A DNA stretch of 64,000 bases from Echinicola soli (lineage in GTDB: Bacteria; Bacteroidota; Bacteroidia; Cytophagales; Cyclobacteriaceae). The position numbers and the translations under genes are program-made. This document shows positions 1 through 15,316 of this stretch, piece after piece; the first letter of the stretch is position 1; every line of letters starts with the position of its first letter. The notes beneath the pieces are model-generated. The model did no database searches. It was not told the origin of the DNA and saw only the letters and a list, made by a program, of their open reading frames with translations. The stretch lies in contig NZ_CP041253.1 in NCBI RefSeq assembly GCF_006575665.1, positions 3,819,001 to 3,883,000 of the forward strand, in the 5' to 3' direction.

Positions 1-1
1 C

Positions 2-6712
<6,711 letters not shown>

Positions 6713-6715
6713 GCG

Positions 6716-7684
6716 ATGAAAAATATTCTAAAAATATCCTTGTTTTATATGGTCTTCATGGCGACATCTACTGTTTTTTCCCAGCAGTTGCCACAGTTCA
6801 GCCAATACATGTTCAATGGCCTGCATATCAATCCAGGATATGCAGGCTATAAGGGTGAATCCTATATTCAATCCACCTACAGGAGCCAATGGGTCAATTT
6901 CCCCGGTGCACCCGAGACTTTTACCGTCACAGGGGACTTTAGTGCCAATGAAGGTACGATGGGGTTTGGCTTTTCGGTCTTAAGCGATCGACTGGGCCCC
7001 GTCGCTACTAACGGGGTGTTATTGACCTATGCTTACCGCATTCAAACTGGAATGCGGTCTTTCCTAGGACTTGGAGTTAGTGCAGGAGTGTCGGAGTATG
7101 CCATTGACGGCTCGATGCTGGATCCCAATGACCATCCTGATGTGGAGCTCCCGGAAGGTAGGGTCAATCTGTTTACACCCAATATGAATGCAGGGATTTT
7201 CTTCAATACACCCCGGTTTTATGCTGGGCTCAGCATGTATAATTTGGTGGGGAAAAAATCCCTCGAGAGGGAAGACGTTGCTTTGGCCTATCATGACTTC
7301 CACTACTATCTGACGGCTGGAGCGATACTTCCGCTCTCGGAAAAAGTCCAGATAAAACCATCATTTTTGATCAAAGAAGTCAAAGGTGCTCCCACAAGTT
7401 ATGACCTGAATACCATGTTCCTGTTTTTTGAAAGGGTATGGCTAGGTGGATCTTATCGATCCAATATGAAACTGGGCAAAGACAATTTACCCGAAAATCT
7501 CAGTAATCGGAATTCCATCGCCATGATCATCGAGTTTTTTGCGACCAATAATTTACGTATCGGCTATGCTTATGACCATAACCTAAATGTACTGGACAGT
7601 TACCGTAATAATTCACATGAAATTTCCATAGGTTATTATATTTCTCCCAAAAATATCCGAATGAGAAACCAGCGTTGGTTCTAA
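6716..7684 (+). CDS. PorP/SprF family type IX secretion membrane protein
   Basis: This 322-aa protein has a Sec signal peptide (residues 1-22, ending VFSQ) followed by the family hallmark QLPQFSQYMFNGLHINPGYAG. It continues as alternating amphipathic strands expected of an outer-membrane beta barrel. PorP/SprF proteins are encoded next to cargo with type-B C-terminal signals and are thought to help secrete or anchor that cargo. Here the gene begins 3 nt after the stop of the giant DUF11 protein, so the two are almost certainly co-transcribed as a cargo/partner pair. It could be one of several PorP paralogues in the genome, so I give no gene symbol. Confidence 0.93.
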   Translation: MKNILKISLFYMVFMATSTVFSQQLPQFSQYMFNGLHINPGYAGYKGESYIQSTYRSQWVNFPGAPETFTVTGDFSANEGTMGFGFSVLSDRLGPVATNGVLLTYAYRIQTGMRSFLGLGVSAGVSEYAIDGSMLDPNDHPDVELPEGRVNLFTPNMNAGIFFNTPRFYAGLSMYNLVGKKSLEREDVALAYHDFHYYLTAGAILPLSEKVQIKPSFLIKEVKGAPTSYDLNTMFLFFERVWLGGSYRSNMKLGKDNLPENLSNRNSIAMIIEFFATNNLRIGYAYDHNLNVLDSYRNNSHEISIGYYISPKNIRMRNQRWF

Positions 7685-7748
7685 ATTTTATACTGGTAGA
7701 AAACCGTATAATCCGAAAATATAATGCACACCTGAGTAATGCGAGCAA

Positions 7749-7773
7749 CGTAATCCTTATTTAACGGATTACG
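7749..7773. other. Hairpin downstream of porP/sprF
   Basis: CGTAATCC and GGATTACG form an 8-bp perfect stem with a 9-nt loop. It lies 65 nt after the porP/sprF stop and has no clear T-run, so it may be a weak terminator or RNA 3' end. The rest of 7685-7957 shows no gene. Confidence 0.35.
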
Positions 7774-7863
7774 GGTACTAAAGCGGGAATCCACAAAGAG
7801 CATTTTTCTCCAAATAGTAATCACTGGATTTGTAATCAATTGATAACAAATACATTAATTTGT

Positions 7864-7894
7864 TTGTCTTGTGGTTTTTATTAGTTAAATTTTA
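7864..7894 (+). promoter_or_regulatory. Candidate Bacteroidetes-type promoter for the muramidase operon
   Basis: TTG at 7864 is followed after 19 nt by TAAATTTTA at 7886. This resembles the Bacteroidota sigma-A consensus (TTG at -33, TAnnTTTG at -7). It sits about 65 nt upstream of the first gene of the four-gene operon. It is a pattern match only. Confidence 0.3.
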
Positions 7895-7957
7895 CGTAAC
7901 ACGAGTAAGGAGTATATCCAACTATTTTTCTTTTACTTCTTTCAAGGACCTAATGCT

Positions 7958-8767
7958 ATGAAACGTTTTGTGGGACTTTTGGTCGTTGCTACGATATTGG
8001 TGTTGATTCTGGTTTTTATTACCAATCCTGAATTAATTTCCAAAATCTGGCTATACTTGGTAGGTTTTATCGGGTACATTGTGGTCTTAGCGGAAAAAGG
8101 CTTCCGGTCACTAAAGGGTGCATTCAAAAAGGACGAAATGAACAAGGAGGAGTCCAAACAGGAAGCCGCCACTTCAACCCCAATTGTTCCTAAAGGTCCT
8201 TTACCCGAAGTGGCCCATTTAGACCAAAAAATTCAGCAGCTAGAAGCGAAAATCGGTTCATCGCAAGCTGAAGGTCAACCTTTGGCAGCTGGTACGGTAA
8301 CGGTTTTGCGATATATGGATGATGGTGAGACGACATTAGGATTGTTGTTTCTTCGCAACAAATTTTTTGCCTATACCTTGGAAGATACTTTCAGAGAGGA
8401 AAAAGTAAAACACGAAACAAGAATACCAGCTGGAAAGTACCAGTTGGATTTTAACCGACAGGTTACCCCTATGACCGAGCGGTATCGCAACCGGATGCCA
8501 TGGTTTGATTTCCATTTGGAAATCAAGGAAGTTCCTCATTTCAGTCAGATTTATATACACATAGGCAATACCCATTCGGATACCAGCGGGTGTATGTTGA
8601 TTGCTGATGGGGTCAGTGCAGGTTTACCCAGATCGATAGTCCAATCGACCCTGGCCTACGAAAAGTTTTATAAGATAATTCACGGATTGTTGCAGTCCAA
8701 TGAGCAGGTAACCATCCAGGTTCACGACGAAGACTGGATCAAGAAAAGCAAAATTACCACCATATGA
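7958..8767 (+). CDS. Membrane-anchored DUF5675 protein (first gene of envelope operon)
   Basis: 269 aa. Residues about 4-22 and 30-48 are hydrophobic and should form two membrane helices. A charged linker with a short coiled-coil-like stretch (about 87-97) leads to a C-terminal DUF5675 domain (about 113-255). DUF5675 is often found beside phage or secretion lysins. The stretch HIGNTHSDTSGCMLIAD contains a His...Ser-Gly-Cys arrangement reminiscent of L,D-transpeptidase (YkuD) active sites, so a peptidoglycan-related activity is possible; that is inference. The stop overlaps the next start by 4 nt (ATGA), so it is probably translationally coupled to the muramidase gene that follows. Biochemical function unknown. 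Confidence 0.75.
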   Translation: MKRFVGLLVVATILVLILVFITNPELISKIWLYLVGFIGYIVVLAEKGFRSLKGAFKKDEMNKEESKQEAATSTPIVPKGPLPEVAHLDQKIQQLEAKIGSSQAEGQPLAAGTVTVLRYMDDGETTLGLLFLRNKFFAYTLEDTFREEKVKHETRIPAGKYQLDFNRQVTPMTERYRNRMPWFDFHLEIKEVPHFSQIYIHIGNTHSDTSGCMLIADGVSAGLPRSIVQSTLAYEKFYKIIHGLLQSNEQVTIQVHDEDWIKKSKITTI

Positions 8768-10467
8768 TACAGTTTATCTCCAAACATCGACTTCCCATCA
8801 TTCAGATCATTACCATTATCGTAATGATCTTGCTCTTGGGTATATTTGTTGCACCTATTTTTAAGGGCTTCATGTTTTTAGCGGTAGGGATCATCATCGT
8901 CATAGGGATGGGGATGATCTATGGTGTCATTGTGCGGTATTTTAGGACCCCGGATGAAAAGCGAAAGATTTATCGGAATAAATACCATGATGTCTTTTTT
9001 AAAGGGACAGTTATTTTTGCCATTCTGATGGCGGTATTGGGGATTGTCTATGGCTTTATTTCATATGTAGAGGGTGGAAATCCTTATCGGATTGTTGGAT
9101 TGCTGATAACTGTAATTTGGATAGCGGTATTCATGATTTACTTTGTTTGGTCGGTTTATTTTTACAATATCAATTATGGCTTAACAGACGAAGAATGGGA
9201 AAAAATAGCAAAGGCAAAGGAAATGAGTGCATATGGTGTTCAAGAAGTAAATGCAGGTATTCCTGAGCCCTTGTATAATCCGTACCGAAGCCAGACTTTT
9301 GGACTTCCTCCCGGGACAGTGCGGGGGATGATTGCCTTTACGCTCTTGATTGGTGGAATGTCCCTGTTGATCAGCAGTTATGGAATGGATTATATTTCCA
9401 ATGCAGAGATGGCACTAAGAGCAAAGCAGTTCGAGTTTTTTGAAACGGCATTTTTGATGATGATCGCCTTTTATTTTGGTGATCGTTCACTTAAATATTT
9501 GCGTGATCGCTGGAATACCTCACCAAACCCAAGTGAGAAGGACGGTACCAACATCACAGCGCAGCCAAATGCATCAACCACTTCTTCCCGCGTACAGACC
9601 TTTGATTTTCCTACTTCCGATCCAGTGGGCCTCGATGACCAGGCCTTTCAGGAGGAGGATTTGTTGTTTAAGGAAATCAACCAGCCAGAAAGTACTTCCA
9701 AGCCATTGACAGGCTTAAAGAAAGCCTTGCTCAAGGGGCCCGAAATGATGGAATCCATGGGGTCGGCATACGTGCAGATCAGGGACAATACCACTCAGAA
9801 GGTCCTTGCTGATGAGGAAATAAAAGACGCACTGGAAACATTATGGCTAGAAAAACAGGTAAAATTGGCATTTCCAGTAGTCAAAGCAGTCATCTCGGTG
9901 GAGTCATCCGGAAGGGGCCACCTGCAGGACGGCAGGGCAAAGATCCTCTTTGAAGGCCATAAATTCTGGTACTGGCTCTCCAAAGTAGGCAAAACGCAAG
10001 AAGAATTGGAAGAGCTACAGCGCCAATATCCTGATATTGTCTATCCTTCTTGGACTCGGGAACATTACCGCTTGGGTGCTGATGAGTATAAACGATTGGA
10101 AAAAGCCAAAGAAATCTGCCAAGGCATTAACGATAAGGCCGCAGTGTATGCTACTTCTTGGGGCCTATTTCAGATTTTGGGAGAAAACCTGGATCATTTT
10201 ATCAAAGGAAGGAATTATAAGGATTGGAAAGATTTTGAGCAAAAACAACATGAAGCAGAACTGTATCACTTCCTGGATTTTCTGACGTTTATCCAAACCA
10301 AGAAACTTGACCGAAAGCCTTTGGTCAGTTTTATTTCGGAGGAAAATAAAGGAAACTACGACTGGACTTCCTTTGCCTATGGCTATAATGGCCGTGGATA
10401 TAAGTTGAACAAATACGATGAGAAATTGGCAGCGGCCTATTATAAATTTAAGTCGCAAGAGATATGA
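8764..10467 (+). CDS. Polytopic membrane protein with C-terminal N-acetylmuramidase (DUF3380) domain
   Basis: 567 aa. The first about 240 residues carry roughly six hydrophobic segments (about 9-32, 36-58, 78-98, 109-133, 190-208 and a last one near 226-241). A low-complexity Ser/Thr-rich linker (about 255-310) follows. The C-terminal about 200 residues match the N-acetylmuramidase family PF11860/DUF3380: VISVESSGRG with the likely catalytic Glu, ILFEGHKFWYWL, a W-G-L-F-Q-I-L segment, and the YGYNGRGYKLNKYDEKLAAAY end. Soluble members are phage-type lysins that cut the glycan strand. Fusion to a polytopic membrane domain suggests a membrane-tethered, resident cell-wall enzyme rather than a released endolysin. 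It overlaps both neighbours by 4 nt. Confidence 0.82.
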   Translation: MIQFISKHRLPIIQIITIIVMILLLGIFVAPIFKGFMFLAVGIIIVIGMGMIYGVIVRYFRTPDEKRKIYRNKYHDVFFKGTVIFAILMAVLGIVYGFISYVEGGNPYRIVGLLITVIWIAVFMIYFVWSVYFYNINYGLTDEEWEKIAKAKEMSAYGVQEVNAGIPEPLYNPYRSQTFGLPPGTVRGMIAFTLLIGGMSLLISSYGMDYISNAEMALRAKQFEFFETAFLMMIAFYFGDRSLKYLRDRWNTSPNPSEKDGTNITAQPNASTTSSRVQTFDFPTSDPVGLDDQAFQEEDLLFKEINQPESTSKPLTGLKKALLKGPEMMESMGSAYVQIRDNTTQKVLADEEIKDALETLWLEKQVKLAFPVVKAVISVESSGRGHLQDGRAKILFEGHKFWYWLSKVGKTQEELEELQRQYPDIVYPSWTREHYRLGADEYKRLEKAKEICQGINDKAAVYATSWGLFQILGENLDHFIKGRNYKDWKDFEQKQHEAELYHFLDFLTFIQTKKLDRKPLVSFISEENKGNYDWTSFAYGYNGRGYKLNKYDEKLAAAYYKFKSQEI

Positions 10468-11093
10468 CAGCCCTTCAAAAATATTGGTGGGTAGGATGGC
10501 CTTTGATGATGGCATGTCTATTGGTCGGATGTAAGGAAGATGATCGTGCCATGGTGGTTGGTAAAATACAGCAGGCCAATGATTTGGCCACCACGGAGTT
10601 TTTGATCGATAAGGTGGTCTTCGGCACCAAAACAAAAAAACTGCTTTTTATCAATATCAGCGAAGCCCGCTTTTTGGCCTATTCCAAAGCCAGTGTAAAA
10701 ACCGGCGTGGACCTTAGTAACCTTACTCCCGAAGACATTACTATCAAAGACGAGATGATTTCCCTTAAGCTGCCGCCCATAGAAGTGGTGAATTTTTCCT
10801 ATCCTCCTGCATCCTTTCGCGAAGATTCACTCATTTCAGATACCAAAGCATTTTTGAATACCATCAAGGTCAGGGATCAAGAGGAGTTTTTCAGGCTTGC
10901 TGAGCTGGATATTCGCTCCAACTTACAGTATATGGGGATCGTGAAAACCTCCCAGCAGCATACACGGAAAATGTTTGAAACCCTGCTAAAGTCGTTAGGT
11001 TATCGAGAGATTTACATCTCTTTTAAGAGTGATGAATTGGTCATTCCACAAGTAAATTTATTGGTAGAACAGGATCAAATCGTTTCACCATGA
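10464..11093 (+). CDS. DUF4230 lipoprotein
   Basis: 209 aa. The N terminus is a lipoprotein signal (WPLMMACLLVGC, lipobox Cys at residue 22), so it should be lipidated and envelope-exposed. The remainder fits DUF4230: an N-terminal helix plus 'DLATTEFLIDKVV', a central beta segment around VKTGVDLSNLTPEDI, and a C-terminal helix ending LLKSLGYREIYISF. DUF4230 has no established biochemical role. Start and stop overlap the flanking genes by 4 nt (ATGA), placing it in the same translationally coupled operon as the muramidase. The following gene contains a second, diverged copy of the same domain. Confidence 0.78.
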   Translation: MTALQKYWWVGWPLMMACLLVGCKEDDRAMVVGKIQQANDLATTEFLIDKVVFGTKTKKLLFINISEARFLAYSKASVKTGVDLSNLTPEDITIKDEMISLKLPPIEVVNFSYPPASFREDSLISDTKAFLNTIKVRDQEEFFRLAELDIRSNLQYMGIVKTSQQHTRKMFETLLKSLGYREIYISFKSDELVIPQVNLLVEQDQIVSP

Positions 11094-13246
11094 TCGGGCT
11101 GTTGTTAAAAAACTGGCGATCTATTATCGATGTCCTATTGGTCATCGGATTGGTGATCTTGCTCTTTTGGTGGAATCCAATGAAGATTTTTGGCGGTGGG
11201 CTTAAACTTGAAGACACTGCGAACTTGGTCACAGAAGTAAATCAAATCCGGGAACTGGTCACTGCGGAATATTACGGTGAAGTAATCACTTCCATCGAAG
11301 AAGCAAGGCTTAATCCACTGGAAGAGGATGAGATCAGAAAGGATGTAAGTTTACTTTATGATGATTTATTGGCTTCCCTCCAACACTTAAGGGATTATCA
11401 AAATATTCCAAAGGAACAAAGAGTAGACGAATACAGGGAAGGGGAGAAGACCAGCAATTGGAGAAGGAAAGTGAAACATGAAGTGGACAGCCGTAATATT
11501 CAAGATAAATTGGATTATTTGGATGTTATGGTAGAGATTCAATCCGATCCCTATTACCAGCCGCTGCTGGAGTATCTGTGGAGAACCATCGATAAACAAG
11601 AAAAAGGAGAGATACCAAATGGTCGCGATGAGGAAGCCACGCTATTCTCTATTTATCGAAATCCCCCTTTCCGCACCATGTCCACCCCTGAGATGGACAA
11701 GTTTATGGAGGATTATTATTTCCATCTGCAGGAAACAATAAGCAGGCGTGAGTCAAGAAAAAAACTGACCATGATCGGTAGGGGATGGGTAAAGGCCGGT
11801 TTTGATTTCAATGAGTTGGGACCAGAATCGATCGTCTATTATGAGGAAAGCGGCATTGTTCATTTGATTGGGATAACGCCAAAAATACTGAATGCCGATA
11901 TTAATCCATGGTTTATTCCTGAAAAGGGCATTCCGGGCTTTCAGATTTTGGATGAACGAGGCCCTGTAAACTTTCATGATGCCAAGAGGGTAAAGCAATA
12001 TTGTATAGAAAAATTAACAGTACAGGCGTACCAGGCCAAGATTCTTCAAAGTGCCCAAGACCAAGGCCAAGAAACACTGAAGAATTTTTTTAGTCTTTTG
12101 ACCGATAGAGAGATTTCTCAGGTGATCTTTCATAGTAATCCCTTTACGACTTTCGCTAGGGAAGCGGAGAAGGATGAATTGATCACTTATGCTGAAGCCT
12201 ATATGCTTGATTCCCTGTTGGGAATAGAAATTCATCATATCGACTCTCTGAACCGTACAGTCCAGAACCAGTCTGTAAATAAAGGGTTTGCAAAGGATAG
12301 CCGCAGGGTGGTAGAGCAAACGCTTTATAACCTTGGGCAATATCCCTATCAGAATGGAAAACGTAATTATGGGGTTTTATCCAAACTCGCAACTGATATT
12401 GCTGAGGATAGTATAATTGATAAACAGGAAGAACAGTTGCTCCAAAATTTAAGGTATCCCGTATCCTTTAACAAAGTGGAATGGGCCTTCATTGGAGAGG
12501 ATTCTACGGATAGATTGAGCTATTGGGTAGAGAATCCACTGGACTATTGTAGAGCATATAACGCCATGATCACGGATTTTATGGATCACGGGGTCATCCC
12601 AGCGGAGTTTGATACCACAGTGATAAGTAGTGATAGCTTTGACCCCGAAAAGTACTTGGATACGGTTAAGATCGTGGATTACGTCAGTATTGACCAGGAG
12701 TCAATACGGCTTGTTTATAGTTATAAGGAACATACAGCGGCATTTTATCACTCGCTCTATTATCCTTTTGAAGTAGATTTAATGGATTTGGGAGAGTTTA
12801 TCGCATCCAAGCAAAAACCTCAAGATTCAGTGGCTTATTCAGATTACAAACGTTTACCACCTATCCAGAAGGGATTTTGGTTTTATGACCAGCGGTTAAA
12901 TGGTCAATATGCCTATCATATTAACATGGCACCTGATCAACTTTTTCCAACGCACCTTGCGGACCGACTATTAAAGCAGCAATTTCTTTATAGATCTGAT
13001 ACGGCGTATTTGGGATTTGGTGGCGCAATGCCGTCAGAAATGGATAGTGCTGCTGTGCTGCTCCATCCCCTTTCTTTAGAAAACGTAACCATGCTAAATA
13101 ACATTATAACAGCCCTCCTTAAAGCAAGGAAGCAAGAGCGAAATAAAGGTTTTGTGCAAAAGACCACCGATTGGCTCAAATCAAGGTCATCTTCTAAAGA
13201 CCAAAAGACCTTGTATGTGGGCAAAAAGGGTATTCAGTTTCAGTAG
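11090..13246 (+). CDS. Large membrane-anchored protein with DUF4230-like N-terminal region
   Basis: 718 aa, not recognised as a whole. A single membrane helix lies at about residues 10-28 (IIDVLLVIGLVILLFWW), with the rest predicted outside the cytoplasm. The N-terminal half parallels the preceding DUF4230 lipoprotein: 'ANLVTEVNQIRELVTAEYYG' matches its 'ANDLATTEFLIDKVV', 'GWVKAGFDFNELGPESI' matches 'ASVKTGVDLSNLTPEDI', and a long helix with 'ETLKNFFSLL' matches 'KMFETLLKSLG'. The C-terminal about 370 residues are unique, rich in Asp/Glu and aromatic residues, with no motif I can name. It is the last gene of the 4-nt-overlapping operon; no clear terminator follows. Function unknown; an envelope scaffold or regulator of the muramidase is a guess. 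Confidence 0.65.
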   Translation: MIGLLLKNWRSIIDVLLVIGLVILLFWWNPMKIFGGGLKLEDTANLVTEVNQIRELVTAEYYGEVITSIEEARLNPLEEDEIRKDVSLLYDDLLASLQHLRDYQNIPKEQRVDEYREGEKTSNWRRKVKHEVDSRNIQDKLDYLDVMVEIQSDPYYQPLLEYLWRTIDKQEKGEIPNGRDEEATLFSIYRNPPFRTMSTPEMDKFMEDYYFHLQETISRRESRKKLTMIGRGWVKAGFDFNELGPESIVYYEESGIVHLIGITPKILNADINPWFIPEKGIPGFQILDERGPVNFHDAKRVKQYCIEKLTVQAYQAKILQSAQDQGQETLKNFFSLLTDREISQVIFHSNPFTTFAREAEKDELITYAEAYMLDSLLGIEIHHIDSLNRTVQNQSVNKGFAKDSRRVVEQTLYNLGQYPYQNGKRNYGVLSKLATDIAEDSIIDKQEEQLLQNLRYPVSFNKVEWAFIGEDSTDRLSYWVENPLDYCRAYNAMITDFMDHGVIPAEFDTTVISSDSFDPEKYLDTVKIVDYVSIDQESIRLVYSYKEHTAAFYHSLYYPFEVDLMDLGEFIASKQKPQDSVAYSDYKRLPPIQKGFWFYDQRLNGQYAYHINMAPDQLFPTHLADRLLKQQFLYRSDTAYLGFGGAMPSEMDSAAVLLHPLSLENVTMLNNIITALLKARKQERNKGFVQKTTDWLKSRSSSKDQKTLYVGKKGIQFQ

Positions 13247-13262
13247 TAAATGTCCCGGGTAA

Positions 13263-13400
13263 TTATTCATAAAAGAGGACAATGTAATGTGGGATTTGCC
13301 TGGAGGTGGACTTGATCATGGGCAAACAGCTGATCAGGGAATCCAGCGGGAAATGATTGAAGAAAGCATCAGCAGGTTGTTAAGCCTTGCAATATTTTGA
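13263..13400 (+). pseudogene. NUDIX hydrolase remnant
   Basis: Frame 1 at 13278-13400 reads DNVMWDLPGGGLDHGQTADQ followed by GIQREMIEES, a clear NUDIX box region (GG...REM.EE), then runs into a TGA at 13398. There is no start region and no C-terminal half in any frame, so this is a decayed fragment about 45 codons long. It follows the muramidase operon and is probably neutral debris. The rest of 13247-13548 shows no gene. Confidence 0.6.
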
Positions 13401-13548
13401 TCCAGTGGACTTGGAAGGTGTGAGGAGCGATCTTAATATTCGCATTTCTAACCAAGCTTTTAAAAGAAAGGATGAACACAGATAAATAATATGGGGATTA
13501 AAATATCCATGTTAATCTATACGCTTAAATGATTCGATCCAGTTTCTT

Positions 13549-14589
13549 CTATTTTGACAATTGGATCCTCAATGCAGCATTTATGCCTACGATCAGTTCA
13601 TCATTTTCATCAAACCGTTCTCTGTAAAAAGAGAAGGCCGGATCAATGACATCATAATCATCCGCATACCGAATCCAAGAGACACTTGGCCCTGCCACAA
13701 ACTGTACACGCGGGCTGAGGTTGGCCCCAAAGTTAAAACTTGCCCTGGTAATGCTGTTTTCAGCGTGGACATGATACAGGTAATAAGCCTCTGGGTTTAT
13801 GAAAAAAACCGGACCTACTGCGATATTGCTTCCCAGACCAGCCCCCACGGCAAATTCATCATCAAAATCAGGATTAAAGGCTCCATTGATAGTTGTATAG
13901 AGGGCTGGTATTCCTATTTTTACGGACAGGTTATAGGGGAATAGTTCATTATAACCTACCTCAATTGCCTGATAGCCTCCCTGTTTAACGATGGATAGAA
14001 AACCGATAGGTATCCCGCCTTTTTTGATTGAATCAGCAAAGTTTACAAATCCCAACTGCAAGGTGCTGAGTTTACCGGTGGTATTTACAAAGCCGATCTG
14101 CGCTCCTGTTACCTCAATTGGATTGGAGTTGACAAAACCCACTTGGGCACCATTTAGCTTTTTCGTAGAAGTATTGATAAAACCAGTCTGGAGGCCGGTT
14201 GATTCATGCTCTTGAGTGTTAACAAAACCTAGTTGGGTGCCATTGACCGAATCAGCACTGGAGTTGACAAAACCGACTTGCATACCCTTTACGGGGCCAT
14301 TTGTCGAGTTGACAAATCCTACTTGCAGGCCATTTTGGTAATCTCCAATGGAATTGACAAACCCAACCTGAGCACCTGTAAAAGCCTTGGTGTTGGTGTT
14401 GATAAAACCAATTTGGGCACCTTTATGATTACCGTGCGCATTATTGACAAAACCGATCAACGGGTAATCAAAGCCTTCTGGAGCCTGGTTGTACATAATG
14501 GTATAAATGGGGATGGAGTCATTTTGTCCAAATGTCCACTGGCTAACCAGTACCGATACCGCTGCTAATAAAATTCGAATAGTTTTCAT
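13549..14589 (-). CDS. Secreted surface-repeat protein (LA_2272-like 15-residue repeats)
   Basis: 346 aa with a Sec signal peptide (residues 1-21, ...WTFGQ). Residues about 44-195 hold nine to ten tandem 15-residue repeats of the form G-x-Q-[VIL]-G-F-[VI]-N-[ST]-x6, for example GLQVGFVNSTNGPVK then GMQVGFVNSSADSVN. The C-terminal about 150 residues look like outer-membrane beta strands. The repeat resembles the 'LA_2272 family surface repeat' group known from Leptospira and Bacteroidota, whose function is not established; the regular period suggests a beta-solenoid. The same repeat logic appears in the STN-domain protein encoded 0.7 kb upstream, so the pair may act together. Transcription is away from the muramidase operon. 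Confidence 0.7.
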   Translation of the reverse strand: MKTIRILLAAVSVLVSQWTFGQNDSIPIYTIMYNQAPEGFDYPLIGFVNNAHGNHKGAQIGFINTNTKAFTGAQVGFVNSIGDYQNGLQVGFVNSTNGPVKGMQVGFVNSSADSVNGTQLGFVNTQEHESTGLQTGFINTSTKKLNGAQVGFVNSNPIEVTGAQIGFVNTTGKLSTLQLGFVNFADSIKKGGIPIGFLSIVKQGGYQAIEVGYNELFPYNLSVKIGIPALYTTINGAFNPDFDDEFAVGAGLGSNIAVGPVFFINPEAYYLYHVHAENSITRASFNFGANLSPRVQFVAGPSVSWIRYADDYDVIDPAFSFYRERFDENDELIVGINAALRIQLSK

Positions 14590-15316
14590 GAGTATTGATT
14601 ATTATTGCTTTGTATCTAGGACACGCTAAGGCGACATTACCCTGATAGAAAAGGATTATTTTTAAGAAAAAGTATAGCCACAAAAGCCCGAAGGCACAAA
14701 GCGGATTGATAGGGATTAGCCGTGCAATGGGCACCTTATATTTACAAATAACTTAATGGCTTGGGGACTTGATGGCTTGCTTTTTTCTGCCACAAAGCCT
14801 CGAAGGCATAAAGGGGCCTGTAGAGGCAAAATTTGATTCTAGCAAGCTTTAATGGCTAGTGGTATTGGCCACGGGGAAGGAAAGCATATATGGTTATCAA
14901 CTCTTTCAGGAACATGGAGGACAAATTCACGTTTATTAAGTCCTTTGTTCCATGTGATTAATATCAATCATAACCCCTAGGAATAATGTAGTACGTGGTA
15001 TTGGGTTAAAAACTCAATGTTCGTGGTTCCACAGCACAGCTGCCGGAACAACAGGGGTTGGATTTATACAAATCAAAAATTTCGTGTCTTGGTGACTTGA
15101 TTTTTATTGCCACAAAGACTCGAAGGCACAAAACGGATTGATAGGGATTAGCCGTGCAATGGGCACCTTGTATTTACAAATAACTTAATGGCTTGGAGAC
15201 TTGATGGCTTGCTTTATTCTACCACAAAGACCCGAAGGCACAAAGCGGATTGATAGGGGTTTGCCGTGCAATCAGCCTTTATTTTCCCAAAGGCTTGGTG
15301 ACTTGGTGGCAATAAG
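14590..15316. repeat. Intergenic region with imperfect direct repeats
   Basis: This 727-nt gap between two repeat-protein genes has no credible ORF. A unit of about 110 bp beginning 'ccacaaag..cgaaggcaca' is present at 14677-14786, again nearly identical at 15109-15216, and partially at 14788-14816 and 15221-15276. Units share 'ggattgatagggattagcc' and 'acaaataacttaatggctt'. They are head-to-tail direct repeats with no transposase, so they look like locally amplified non-coding DNA. Confidence 0.8.

Noticed and set aside
7958..13246. Prophage lysis cassette
   Set aside because: Muramidase and DUF5675 domains recall phage lysis modules, but there is no holin, terminase, capsid or tail gene, no integrase and no att repeats; genes are fused to membrane domains.
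14677..15276. CRISPR-like array
   Set aside because: The repeats are long (about 110 bp), directly adjacent and imperfect, without unique spacers or cas genes.
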